From: an uncultured Clostridium sp.
GTDB lineage: Bacteria > Bacillota > Clostridia > Clostridiales > Clostridiaceae
Direction of reading: 5' to 3'
Assembly (NCBI GenBank): GCA_934746015.1
Contig: CAKVEW010000008.1
Span: 60,685-124,684, forward strand
Length of the DNA stretch: 64,000 bases
A program made the translations under genes and the position numbers. Below, piece by piece: positions 9,414-18,045 of the stretch; within the stretch, counting starts at the first letter, position 1; every line of letters begins with the position of its first letter. The notes below the pieces were generated by a model. It was not told where the DNA came from. It made no database searches and saw only the letters and a list, made by a program, of their open reading frames with translations.

Positions 9414-10466
9414 TTATTTATCCTCAAATTTATCTTCTATTTCATTTAATTTACAATTAACAGCATATGTTTTTTTCACTCTTGTGGAAAGATAAGATAT
9501 TAAAGCTATAACTACTATTGTAATAATAACTCCAACTACTCCAGATATTACTTTCCCTATAATTTCTTCAGTCGAAGATAAATTATCAGACTTAAATCCA
9601 TAGTCTAATAAAAATGCGGTTTTATTTTGTACTTCTTCTGCCTTTTCATGAATGTAATTATTAACACTTAATTCTTCACTTCCTGAAGTTTTTAAAATAG
9701 ACCATTCAAGTCCATCTGGATGTGATGATGCTAAAAGTGAAATTACTCCTCCAATAACTAATGCAGCTGCTAGAATAATAGAGATTACTTTTTTCTTGGT
9801 CATTTTATAATTTTTTGTTATAGCTGTTTTTTCCAAAATATCTGGTCTACTGTCATATAAAAAGTTAAGTACTATTCCTGTTACTATTCCTTCTACCATG
9901 CCAATAGCTAAATGTATAGGTTGCATGAAAATAATAAAGGTTGTAAATGGTAGTTTAGTTACCCCTGATGCTAATGTCTCTAATACAACTGAAAATGAAC
10001 CAAATTGTAATCCAATAACTGAAGCCAAAATTGATGCTATCATAATTCTTTTCTTAGAATAATTTTTACTAATTATCTTTTTATAAATAAGTTTATATCC
10101 TACAAAACAACTGAAAAAGCCAATGTTTATAATATTACATCCTAAAGCTAAAAGACCTCCATCACCAAAAAACAAACATTGAACTGTTAGTATAGATATA
10201 AGTGATAGAAAGCCAGCCTCTGGACCTAAAATTGCTGCAAGCAGAACTCCACCTGCAATATGTCCACTTGAGCCTGTACCAGGTATTGAAAAATTAATCA
10301 TTTGAGTTGCAAATACAAAAGCTCCTACAACTCCCATTAATGGTATTTTATTTTGAATATCTTCTTCCTTTCTTATCTTATTAACTGAATAAGCTGTAAC
10401 TCCAGTTGCTGCAATAAACATTGTGCAGCCAACCAATGGAGTTACTAATGCATCTGCCATATGCAT
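9414..10466 (-). CDS. nikMN: ECF nickel transporter substrate-binding protein, NikMN fusion
   Basis: A 350-residue membrane protein. It begins Met-His-Met-Ala-Asp-Ala; in NikM/CbiM the N-terminal amine and His2 bind the metal, so this start is functionally required, and an AGGGGG site supports it. The segment GTGSSGHIAGGVLLAAILGPEAGFLSL (about 69-95) contains the third-ligand His. A second part (about 225-345) has SSHPDGLEWSI and a final helix, which is the NikN/CbiN partner fused on. The nickel reading follows from the urease context; cobalt cannot be excluded. Confidence 0.87.
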   Translation of the reverse strand: MHMADALVTPLVGCTMFIAATGVTAYSVNKIRKEEDIQNKIPLMGVVGAFVFATQMINFSIPGTGSSGHIAGGVLLAAILGPEAGFLSLISILTVQCLFFGDGGLLALGCNIINIGFFSCFVGYKLIYKKIISKNYSKKRIMIASILASVIGLQFGSFSVVLETLASGVTKLPFTTFIIFMQPIHLAIGMVEGIVTGIVLNFLYDSRPDILEKTAITKNYKMTKKKVISIILAAALVIGGVISLLASSHPDGLEWSILKTSGSEELSVNNYIHEKAEEVQNKTAFLLDYGFKSDNLSSTEEIIGKVISGVVGVIITIVVIALISYLSTRVKKTYAVNCKLNEIEDKFEDK

Positions 10467-10703
10467 TTTTCTTCCCCCTGAACATTATTGTTTCTAAAAT
10501 ATACTTATTCATTTTTATTATTTTATATGCAATTTACTTTTTCCATTGTAAGAACTTTCTTATATATCAGTAATTCATTAATATTAGTTTTATTCGCTAA
10601 TTTAGCTAACTACAATACTTTCATTAAAACAATAGTTTAATACCTCTACTATACCATCATTATCATTATCCAAAGTTATATATATAATCTTATGACAAAA
10701 GAA

Positions 10704-10733
10704 AAAGAGATAAGCAATATTACTTACCTCTTT
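10704..10733 (-). terminator. Terminator after the phosphohexomutase gene
   Basis: Stem AAAGAG.TAAG / CTTA.CTCTTT, followed on the minus strand by TTTCTTTTG. It lies 16 bases after the stop of the last gene of the PTS and transketolase operon. Confidence 0.75.
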
Positions 10734-10748
10734 CCCATTCAATTATAT

Positions 10749-12257
10749 TTACATTGCTAAATTACTATAGCTCTTCATAAAACATTCAAGCTTTGAAATA
10801 ATACTTTTTACGCCACCTTTAATATCACTTTCTATATTTATAACAAATACAGGTTCATGAAGCGACATTCTTAAAAGGGCCCATCCTTCTTCTTCTTTAC
10901 AATTTATTTTTATACCTTCATAATTATTAGGTTCTACACTCCATCCATCAACTGAAGGAGCATACTCTTTTAATTCTTTAATAATAGTATTACCATAGTC
11001 TTTAAAATCTTCATTTGTAATTTTAATTCTTTTTTCTTCACTTTCAAGAGAATGCTTTAATTCTTTTATTAATTCAGATATATCTTTATTTTCCTTCTTT
11101 AACTTTGACATCTCTATTAGAATTTTTACTACAAGATAAGCTCCATCATCTAAGAAATAATTTTCTCTTAAAGCTGCATGTCCAGAGGTTTCTATTGCAA
11201 GAGGACAATCAATTCCCTCTTTATTTAGTCTCTTAGCCTCATTTATAACATTCTTATATCCTCTTTTGAATCTATAATGGACACCACCTAACTTTGTTAT
11301 AAATTCTGTTAACCCTGTAGAAGTAATGGAATCTGTAACTATAGTTGTCCCCTTATCTTTTTCTATAACTATAGCGGATATTAAAGCTATAAGAGAATTC
11401 TTATTTATTTCCTCTCCTGACTTAGAAACTATTGCTGCTCTATCAACATCAGTATCAAATATTATCCCTAAATCTGCCTTTGATCTCAATACTGCATTTC
11501 TTATAGATTCCATAGCTTCTTTATTTTCTGGATTAGGTATATGATTTGGAAAATTTCCATCTGGATTAAGATATTGACTTCCTTCAATATCTGCTCCAAG
11601 AGTTTTTAGAACTTTAGTTGCAAAAAAGCCCCCTGCTCCATTTCCTGCATCCACTATTATCTTACTTCCTTCTAATGGTCTTTCAATATTTACAGCTTTT
11701 TTAACTTTATCAACCAATAACTTAGAGTAATCTTCTATTAAATCTATATTTTTAATTTCTCCTGGTGAAATCATTTCATCTGTAGAATTATTTACCTTAT
11801 TACTTGCTAACTTTACTATATTATCAATATCCTCTTTTTCGCATCCTCCATCTAAAGTAAAGAATTTAAGTCCGTTATAATAATAAGGAAGATGACTTGC
11901 TGTAATCATTATAGCTCCATCACACTTATAATTATCTAATATTGTAGTCATAAACATGGCTGGAGTGGTGCTAAGTCCACAATCATATACAGTTATACCT
12001 TCTTTAGTTAAAGCATCCTTTAATGCTTCTTTTAACATTGGACCTGACAATCTTGAATCTATACCCACAGCTACTTTTAAATTAGCCTTATTAGGATTTT
12101 TATTTTTTAACCATTTTGAAAAACCATATCCTATTAATGATACAACTTCAGTTGTTAAAATCTTTTTATTATCTTTTGTATCTATTGCAATTCCTCTTAT
12201 GTCAGTACCATTTTTCAATTTTTTTAATATGTCTCTATTAGATAAACTTGTACTCAC
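10749..12257 (-). CDS. Phosphohexomutase (phosphoglucomutase/phosphomannomutase family)
   Basis: 502 residues of the alpha-D-phosphohexomutase family. The phosphoserine loop is TASHLP (about residue 119), the metal loop DTDVDR, the sugar-specificity loop ETSGH (the family usually has GE.SGH), and a C-terminal phosphate-binding domain. It converts a sugar 1-phosphate and 6-phosphate; glucose or mannose specificity cannot be told. It starts with GTG preceded by AAGGAGA and lies only 24 bases after tktC, so it is probably the last gene of the PTS operon. If so, it may process a hexose or pentose phosphate made by that pathway. Confidence 0.82.
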   Translation of the reverse strand: MSTSLSNRDILKKLKNGTDIRGIAIDTKDNKKILTTEVVSLIGYGFSKWLKNKNPNKANLKVAVGIDSRLSGPMLKEALKDALTKEGITVYDCGLSTTPAMFMTTILDNYKCDGAIMITASHLPYYYNGLKFFTLDGGCEKEDIDNIVKLASNKVNNSTDEMISPGEIKNIDLIEDYSKLLVDKVKKAVNIERPLEGSKIIVDAGNGAGGFFATKVLKTLGADIEGSQYLNPDGNFPNHIPNPENKEAMESIRNAVLRSKADLGIIFDTDVDRAAIVSKSGEEINKNSLIALISAIVIEKDKGTTIVTDSITSTGLTEFITKLGGVHYRFKRGYKNVINEAKRLNKEGIDCPLAIETSGHAALRENYFLDDGAYLVVKILIEMSKLKKENKDISELIKELKHSLESEEKRIKITNEDFKDYGNTIIKELKEYAPSVDGWSVEPNNYEGIKINCKEEEGWALLRMSLHEPVFVINIESDIKGGVKSIISKLECFMKSYSNLAM

Positions 12258-12281
12258 AATTATCTCCTTTTATTATTTATA

Positions 12282-13199
12282 CTAAATTGACTTAACTGCT
12301 TCTACTATGTCTTTCGAAGTAAGTCCGTAATACTCTAATAATTCATCTGGAGTTCCTGATTGTCCAAATACATCTTTAAGACCAACTCTTTTAAGTTTTA
12401 CTGGGCATTCTTCAGATAATACCTCTGCTACAGCTGAACCTAATCCACCTATTATACTATGTTCTTCTGCAGTAACTACCTTTCCAGTTTTCTTTGCTAA
12501 ACTTACTATCATTTCAGTATCTAATGGTTTTATAGTTGATATATTTACTACTGTTGCTTCAATATTTTCTTTACTTAAAGCTTCAGCAGCTTCTAATGCT
12601 TTGCTTACCATTATTCCTGTAGCTATTATAGCAACATCCTTTCCTTCTCTTAATATTTCTCCTTTACCTAATTTAAATTCATAGTTTTCATCATGAATTA
12701 CTGGTGTAGCGGCTCTTCCAAATCTTATGTATACAGGTCCATAATATTCTGCTGCTGCATATACTGCTTGTTTTGCTTCTACTGCATCAGATGGATTTAT
12801 TACTACCATATTAGGTATACTTCTCATTAAAGATATATCTTCAATAGCTTGATGGCTTCCTCCATCCTCTCCAACTGTAACACCAGCATGAGTAACAGCT
12901 ATTTTTACATTTAAGTTTGGATAAGCTACTGAATTTCTTATTTGTTCAAAGGCTCTTCCTGCTGCAAACATAGCAAAAGTTGTTGCAAAAGGAATTTTAC
13001 CACAGGTTGCTAATCCTGCTGCTGTTCCTATCATATCTGATTCAGCTATTCCCATATCAAAAAATCTTTCTGGTGCTACATTTTTGAATTCTATACTTTT
13101 TGTTGCCTTTCCTAAATCTGCATCTAAAACTACAACATTTTCATTTTGGGCTAATTCCTTTAATGCTGCTCCATAAGCTTCTCTTGTTGCTATATTCAT
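12282..13199 (-). CDS. Transketolase, C-terminal subunit (split)
   Basis: 305 residues covering the pyrimidine-binding and C-terminal domains of transketolase. Motifs are DADLGKATK, the catalytic Glu region MGIAESDMIGTAAGLA, the AMFAAGRAFEQIRNSVAYPNLNVK segment and THAGVTVGEDGGSHQAIEDISLMR. It pairs with the N-terminal subunit encoded just upstream; the two genes share one base. Split transketolases are common in sugar-specific operons and often act on unusual ketose phosphates. It contains no thiamine-diphosphate GDGE motif itself. Confidence 0.9.
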   Translation of the reverse strand: MNIATREAYGAALKELAQNENVVVLDADLGKATKSIEFKNVAPERFFDMGIAESDMIGTAAGLATCGKIPFATTFAMFAAGRAFEQIRNSVAYPNLNVKIAVTHAGVTVGEDGGSHQAIEDISLMRSIPNMVVINPSDAVEAKQAVYAAAEYYGPVYIRFGRAATPVIHDENYEFKLGKGEILREGKDVAIIATGIMVSKALEAAEALSKENIEATVVNISTIKPLDTEMIVSLAKKTGKVVTAEEHSIIGGLGSAVAEVLSEECPVKLKRVGLKDVFGQSGTPDELLEYYGLTSKDIVEAVKSI

Positions 13200-14020
13200 T
13201 ATTGCTCTCCTCCTTTTAAGTCACTTAAAGCTTGTACTCTTTGTTCTTCATTTGGTGCTGTTCCATGCCAAGCTGCTTGATTTTCCATAAATGAAACTCC
13301 CTTGCCTTTAACAGTTTTAGCTATTATAGCTGTAGGCATTCCTTTAACTTCTTTTGCTTTATCTAAAGCATTTTTTATTTCTTCAAAATTATGTCCATCT
13401 ATAACTAATACATTCCATCCAAAAGCTTCAAATTTCTTATCTACTGGACTTACATTCATAACTTCTTCATTTGATCCATCAATTTGTAATCCATTAAAAT
13501 CTACAAAAGCAACTAAATTATCTAACTTATAGTGAGCTGCACTCATTGCTGCTTCCCAAATTTGTCCTTCTTGAAGTTCTCCATCACCTAATACTGTATA
13601 AACTCTATACTCTTTTTTATCTAGCTTTCCTGCTAATGCCATTCCATTAGCAGCTGATAAACCTTGTCCAAGAGATCCAGTTGACATATCTACTCCTAAA
13701 GTTTTCTTCATATCAGGATGACCTTGAAGATGTGATTTGAACTTTCTTAAAGTTTTAAGTTCTTCTCTTGGGAAGTATCCCTTATTTGCTAAAACTGCAT
13801 ATAATGCAGGTGCCGCATGTCCTTTAGATAAAACAAATCTATCTCTATCTTCCCATTTTGGTTCATTTACTTTAATATTCATTTCTTCAAAATATAGAAA
13901 TGTTAATATATCTGTTACTGATAATGATCCACCTGGATGTCCTGACTTAGCTGTAGCTACCATATCTACTATGTCTATTCTTATATTTTTTGCTATATTT
14001 TTTAATTCTTCAATATTCAA
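13199..14020 (-). CDS. Transketolase, N-terminal subunit (split)
   Basis: 273 residues with the pyrophosphate-binding domain of transketolase: [48 protein letters not shown], and the ThDP motif [15 protein letters not shown] ending in DFNG. It starts with TTG, preceded by GGAGGA at good spacing. It forms one enzyme with the following gene. A 92-base gap with a perfect hairpin separates it from the aldolase gene upstream. Confidence 0.9.
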   Translation of the reverse strand: MNIEELKNIAKNIRIDIVDMVATAKSGHPGGSLSVTDILTFLYFEEMNIKVNEPKWEDRDRFVLSKGHAAPALYAVLANKGYFPREELKTLRKFKSHLQGHPDMKKTLGVDMSTGSLGQGLSAANGMALAGKLDKKEYRVYTVLGDGELQEGQIWEAAMSAAHYKLDNLVAFVDFNGLQIDGSNEEVMNVSPVDKKFEAFGWNVLVIDGHNFEEIKNALDKAKEVKGMPTAIIAKTVKGKGVSFMENQAAWHGTAPNEEQRVQALSDLKGGEQ

Positions 14021-14086
14021 ACTTTATTCCTCCTTGCACTTAGCAATGTTCTATACCTCAATGTAAAATTAATAATGAAAAATGTA

Positions 14087-14104
14087 GAGCTGCTTAAGCA
14101 GCTC
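14087..14104. terminator. Perfect 18-base palindromic hairpin within the PTS operon
   Basis: GAGCTGCTTAAGCAGCTC is a perfect palindrome between the KDPG-type aldolase gene and tktN. On the minus strand it is followed by TACATTTTTC, so it may act as a partial terminator or RNA end. Related hairpins occur at 16339, 41513, 43591 and 63927. Confidence 0.55.
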
Positions 14105-14112
14105 CTTATCTT

Positions 14113-14745
14113 TTATTTTTCTCTTGAATTTTTTATTATTTCACGAATCTTAATTGCATTATTAGCTATATCTTCACTACTTCCAGTTGTTAACAATCCA
14201 CCAAATCCGCATACTTCAACTCCATTTTCAAGCCATATATGTAGATTATCTAAAGTAATTCCACCACTTGCTAAAATAGGCATATCTGGTAGTGGTGTTT
14301 TAAATACCTTTACTAATTTAGGACCATAGAAATCTGATATTGGAAAAGCTTTTATAAAAGAAGCTCCCATTGTTAGTCCATCTACAGCTTCTGTTAAGGA
14401 TGTGCATCCTGGTGCATATGGTATTTGATATCTATTGCAAATTTTTGCTACATCTTCATTGTAGTTTGGTGCAATAATAAATTCTGCTCCATTTAAAATA
14501 GCATGACGAGCTGTTTCACTATCTAAAACAGTTCCTGCCCCAACACAAAGTGAATCACCATATTTTTCTTTAAGTCCTTTAATTACTTCCCCTGCATTAT
14601 TTAGTGTATAGCTCATTTCCATAACAGGTATTCCACCTTTTATACATCCATCAGCAATTTCACATGCACGTTCAATTGTCTTTGCTCTTACTATTGCAAG
14701 TGCACCAATTTCTACCATTTTATTAATTATATTAACCTTCTTCAT
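14113..14745 (-). CDS. KDPG/KHG-type aldolase
   Basis: About 210 residues of the 2-keto-3-deoxy-6-phosphogluconate aldolase family. Key positions are AIVRAKT (Arg of the active site), VMEMSYT (catalytic Glu), CVGAGTVLD, APGCTSLTEA, and the Schiff-base Lys132 in SFIKAFP, followed by ASGGITLDN for phosphate binding. It should cleave a 2-keto-3-deoxy sugar-acid phosphate to pyruvate and an aldehyde. The typical TGGI is ASGGI here. The ATG at 14745 is preferred because AGGTG precedes it. Its operon has no obvious dehydratase, so the substrate is unclear. Confidence 0.82.
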   Translation of the reverse strand: MKKVNIINKMVEIGALAIVRAKTIERACEIADGCIKGGIPVMEMSYTLNNAGEVIKGLKEKYGDSLCVGAGTVLDSETARHAILNGAEFIIAPNYNEDVAKICNRYQIPYAPGCTSLTEAVDGLTMGASFIKAFPISDFYGPKLVKVFKTPLPDMPILASGGITLDNLHIWLENGVEVCGFGGLLTTGSSEDIANNAIKIREIIKNSREK

Positions 14746-14821
14746 ATTATTCACCTCAATATTTCACAAATCTTCTGAATCATAAGAATTCTATAATTAA
14801 ATATAGTTTTCTTATAAAATC

Positions 14822-15712
14822 TTATTTAGTAAATGTTTTTTTGTACTCTTCAACTACCTTCTTAATTTCTTCCAAAGCTTCCCCTGCTGGTTCAGTTACA
14901 GGTAATCTTGCTGGTCCAACATTAATTCCATTTAAAACAACTGTCTTTTTTATAACAGATGGAATTGTTCCAAGCTTTAATATACGACGAAGTTCTTCAA
15001 TGCTTTCTTGAGCCTTTTGTGCTGCTTCAAGATCTCCTTTTATAAAGTTATTATAAATAGCAACATCAATTTCTGTTAAGAAATTTGCTGTAGCTGCAAC
15101 GGCCCCTTGACCACCAGCCTTTAATATTTCAAGAATAAGTGAATCTGATCCTGAAAACACTCCAAAATCTTCATCTTTACTTACTTCAAGATAAGCCTTC
15201 ATATTAGCTAAATTTCCACTACTGTCCTTAATTCCAACGATATTTTTTACCTTTGATAATTCACGCACTGATTCTGGATCAATATTTATTCCAGTTTTTC
15301 CAGGCATATTATACATCATAATTGGTAAACTAACAGACTCTGCAATAGCTTTATAATGTAAAATTAATTCTTGTTGTGTTGGAGGTACAAAGTATGGTGT
15401 AATAATTGATAGTGCACTTGCACCAATTTCCTCCATTCTTTTTGATAAATTTATTACTTCACGTGTTGAATTTCCACCTGTGCCAACAAAAACAGGTACA
15501 CGATTGTTAGTATGTTCAATAACAATTTTTGCAAATTCAACCTTTTCATCATCTGTAAGAACATGACATTCACCATTTGTCCCTAAGATAAATAATCCAT
15601 AAACTCCTCTATCAATTAAATAATCAATTAATTCACGTGTTGCTTGTGCATTAATATTTTGATTTTCATCAAGTGGTGTTATCATTGCACATATAATGCC
15701 TTTATAGTCCAT
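14822..15712 (-). CDS. DapA/NanA-family aldolase
   Basis: 296 residues, a class I pyruvate-dependent (beta/alpha)8 aldolase. The Schiff-base Lys162 is in GIKDSSGN, the catalytic Tyr134 in MMYNMPGKT, and the pyruvate-binding GTNGEC is near residue 44. Family members include dihydrodipicolinate synthase, sialic acid lyase and keto-deoxy sugar-acid aldolases. The catabolic operon makes a biosynthetic DapA role unlikely (inference). It starts four bases after the SIS gene. A second pyruvate aldolase of another fold follows directly, which is unusual. Confidence 0.8.
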   Translation of the reverse strand: MDYKGIICAMITPLDENQNINAQATRELIDYLIDRGVYGLFILGTNGECHVLTDDEKVEFAKIVIEHTNNRVPVFVGTGGNSTREVINLSKRMEEIGASALSIITPYFVPPTQQELILHYKAIAESVSLPIMMYNMPGKTGINIDPESVRELSKVKNIVGIKDSSGNLANMKAYLEVSKDEDFGVFSGSDSLILEILKAGGQGAVAATANFLTEIDVAIYNNFIKGDLEAAQKAQESIEELRRILKLGTIPSVIKKTVVLNGINVGPARLPVTEPAGEALEEIKKVVEEYKKTFTK

Positions 15713-15716
15713 TGTT

Positions 15717-16319
15717 TTATCTTCCTTCCCTTATAGATTGTCCAAGACTTCCACCTGGATGCCATTTTAAGTATTGCTTAGCATCTAGTCCTTTTGCCTC
15801 TTGCAGGGCAACACTTAATGATTGTAATACTATAATTTCAGCAATAATTGAAGCTCTTGGTGCTTTATTAAGATCGTCACCTTCTTGTTTAACCCCAGCA
15901 AATAAAAATACATCTGAAGCTTCTTTAAGCCAAGATTTTTCATTTCCACTAACGCCTATAATTTTTGCTCCATTTGCTTTTAATGTTTCAATAGTTGCTT
16001 TTAATTCTTGTGTTTCTCCACTATTTGATATAGCAATTACTACATCATCTGGTTTAACTTGTCCACTTGAACCATGTACTGCTTCTGTACCATCAAGGGT
16101 ATAAGCTGGAGTTCCTGTAGAAGATAATAATGAAGAAATATATCCTGATACATGTCCTGGTTTTCCAATTCCCGTTACATGAACACGTCCATGATTTTTT
16201 TCTGTTTCAAAAATTAATTCACAAGCTTTATTTATGTTTACTTCATCAACTGATGATATAAATCTTTCTACTTCATTAGATAATCTACTTAAAAATTCTG
16301 ATAGAGTTTTGTCTTTCAT
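15717..16319 (-). CDS. SIS-domain sugar-phosphate isomerase, KdsD-like without CBS domains
   Basis: 200 residues forming one SIS domain. TGIGKPGHVSGYISSLLSSTGTPA, EAVHGSSGQV, VIAISNSGETQEL and the end HPGGSLGQSIR match the isomerase part of arabinose-5-phosphate isomerase (KdsD/KpsF/GutQ). The two CBS domains of those proteins are missing, which is seen in catabolic versions. It probably interconverts an aldose and ketose phosphate made by the PTS. It lies 97 bases after the IIC gene, with a hairpin between. Confidence 0.8.
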   Translation of the reverse strand: MKDKTLSEFLSRLSNEVERFISSVDEVNINKACELIFETEKNHGRVHVTGIGKPGHVSGYISSLLSSTGTPAYTLDGTEAVHGSSGQVKPDDVVIAISNSGETQELKATIETLKANGAKIIGVSGNEKSWLKEASDVFLFAGVKQEGDDLNKAPRASIIAEIIVLQSLSVALQEAKGLDAKQYLKWHPGGSLGQSIREGR

Positions 16320-16338
16320 AGGTCTCCTCCTTAAAACT

Positions 16339-16362
16339 ATGGAGCTGCCTAAGCAGCTCCAT
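16339..16362. terminator. GGAGCTGCCTAAGCAGCTCC hairpin between PTS IIC and SIS genes
   Basis: A near-perfect palindrome at 16341-16360 (extended by AT on each side) in the 97-base gap after the IIC stop. It closely matches the hairpin at 14087. It may lower or stabilise expression between the transporter and enzyme halves of the operon. Confidence 0.5.
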
Positions 16363-16416
16363 CATATGATAAAAGTGAAATGTGAAATAAAATTATTTAT
16401 AGTAATTTAAAATAGC

Positions 16417-17688
16417 TTAAATAGGTTTGATAATTTGTAAAATCTTATGTAGTATTGTTCCAACCACGTTGTAGTCTACATTAGGGAAGGTTGCACCTTG
16501 TACTCCTAAAGATCCATATAGTGGATATAAAATTGTAGGTAAGAATGCAAGTAATAATCCAACAACGAAGGATCCTAAAACTGCACCTCTCCATCCACCT
16601 GATGAATTACCAAATACCGCTGCTGTACCTCCTGAGAAGAAACATATATGGGCAGCTGGAATAATTACTACAGGGAATACACTTGGTAATGCAGCCATAA
16701 CAAATACTGCTAATAATCCTGCAGCATATGCTGAAATAAATCCAATAATAACTGCATTTGGTGCATATGGGAATACTGTTGGCACGTCTAATGCTGGACG
16801 TGAACCTGGTATAAATTTTTCAGAAATAATTACGAATGCTGCTGTTATTTCAGCTAAGAACATACGAACACCTGACATTAACACTGACATACCAGCTGCA
16901 AATGTGAATGCTTGCACAATTGGGAATACTAACCAATGTGTTGAACCTGCAATTCCTGTTGCAAATTCTTTACCTGCTTTTAATGTTGCAAGATAGAATA
17001 AAATTAACATTACTATTGATAATCCCATTAAGAAATCTCTAAAAATTGATAACCAACCTGGGAATTTGATGCTTTCTGTTGTATCCTCTTTATGTTTTGA
17101 GAATATACGTCCAATATAACCTGATAATCCATAACCAATCATATTGAAATGACCAATAGCTTGTTCATCTCCACCTGTTAACTCACGCATAAATGGTTGA
17201 CAGAATTGAGGTAATGCTGCTGACATAAATCCTAAAATAACTCCACCTACTATAATAGTAGTTGTATCGCCAAAGCCATGAGCTTTCATAATTAAAGTTA
17301 ATACACAAGCAAAGAATAAACTATGTCCTGTTGTAAAGAATATATTCTTAAACTTTGTAATACGAGCAAAAACTATGTTTAATATAAATCCAAGTATTAG
17401 TGTACAAGAAACTGCAAAACCATATGTTCCTTGAGCAAGAGCTGTTGCAGCCTCTGGTGAAGCAATAACTCCTGTGATTCCAAAACCATATTCAAATAGC
17501 TTATTAAAATTTTGTAATGCTCCTGTCATAGCATTAGCACCGATACCGAATATCAAAAATCCAATAACAGTTTTTGCAGCTCCAGTAAATACTTCAACTG
17601 CTGATTTCTTTTGAAGCATTAATCCTATTAATGCAACTAAACCAAGTAATATAGCTGGCGTGCTTAATAAACTAATTATAAATTCCAT
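16417..17688 (-). CDS. PTS ascorbate-family (UlaA/SgaT) EIIC transporter
   Basis: 423 residues, strongly hydrophobic, with about 10 or 11 membrane spans. Features typical of UlaA/SgaT EIIC proteins are KTVIGFLIFGIGANAM, the GTYGFAVSCTLILGFILN segment, TGHSLFFACVLTL, and FFSGGTAAVFGNSSGGWRGAVLGSF near the C-terminus. It takes up and phosphorylates a sugar or sugar acid together with the IIB encoded upstream. No other EIIC is in the operon. The family includes L-ascorbate transporters, but the ascorbate-degrading genes ulaDEF are absent, so the substrate probably differs. Confidence 0.88.
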   Translation of the reverse strand: MEFIISLLSTPAILLGLVALIGLMLQKKSAVEVFTGAAKTVIGFLIFGIGANAMTGALQNFNKLFEYGFGITGVIASPEAATALAQGTYGFAVSCTLILGFILNIVFARITKFKNIFFTTGHSLFFACVLTLIMKAHGFGDTTTIIVGGVILGFMSAALPQFCQPFMRELTGGDEQAIGHFNMIGYGLSGYIGRIFSKHKEDTTESIKFPGWLSIFRDFLMGLSIVMLILFYLATLKAGKEFATGIAGSTHWLVFPIVQAFTFAAGMSVLMSGVRMFLAEITAAFVIISEKFIPGSRPALDVPTVFPYAPNAVIIGFISAYAAGLLAVFVMAALPSVFPVVIIPAAHICFFSGGTAAVFGNSSGGWRGAVLGSFVVGLLLAFLPTILYPLYGSLGVQGATFPNVDYNVVGTILHKILQIIKPI

Positions 17689-17745
17689 TGTAAATCTCCT
17701 ATTCTGTTAATATTAATTTAATGTGCCTTTTAATTTCTATTAAAT

Positions 17746-18033
17746 TTAATTTTCTTTTGATTCAATAAATTTTTCTAATGCTGATTTAATTTCATTACGA
17801 TCTACAATGTTATTAATACCAATTACATCGAATTTTAAATTTTTTCTTTTTAATTCATCTGCAACATCAACTAATGTTAATGCAGCATCTCCATTAAATC
17901 CTACAATTGAGTCTAATGAACCATGTTCAACCTCAATTGGAAAATTATTTTCCTTTATAACTTGTTGAGTTTTTATTTTTAACATTAAACTTGAGCCAAC
18001 TCCTGCTCTGCATGCTACTAAAATTTTGTACAT
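17746..18033 (-). CDS. PTS ascorbate-family EIIB component
   Basis: 95 residues with the phosphorylatable Cys8 in ILVACRAGVGSS, the P-loop of the Lac/Ula IIB type. It transfers phosphate from an EIIA to the sugar bound by the IIC encoded next. It lies between the regulator and IIC genes, 12 bases from the regulator. No separate EIIA gene is present; the regulator's C-terminal domain may fill that role. Confidence 0.88.
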   Translation of the reverse strand: MYKILVACRAGVGSSLMLKIKTQQVIKENNFPIEVEHGSLDSIVGFNGDAALTLVDVADELKRKNLKFDVIGINNIVDRNEIKSALEKFIESKEN

Positions 18034-18045
18034 AATAAATTCCTC

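Noticed and set aside
10467-10748. Possible NiCo riboswitch before nikMN
   Set aside because: No conserved G-rich junctions of the NiCo type are visible; the only structure is the terminator of the preceding gene's neighbour at 10704.
14822-15712. Biosynthetic dihydrodipicolinate synthase (dapA) for lysine
   Set aside because: The fold and Lys/Tyr residues fit the family, but the gene is embedded in a PTS catabolic operon with no lysine genes, so only the family name is given.
16417-18033. L-ascorbate PTS (ulaABC) operon
   Set aside because: IIC and IIB are of that family, but ulaC as a gene and ulaDEFG are missing; substrate left open.
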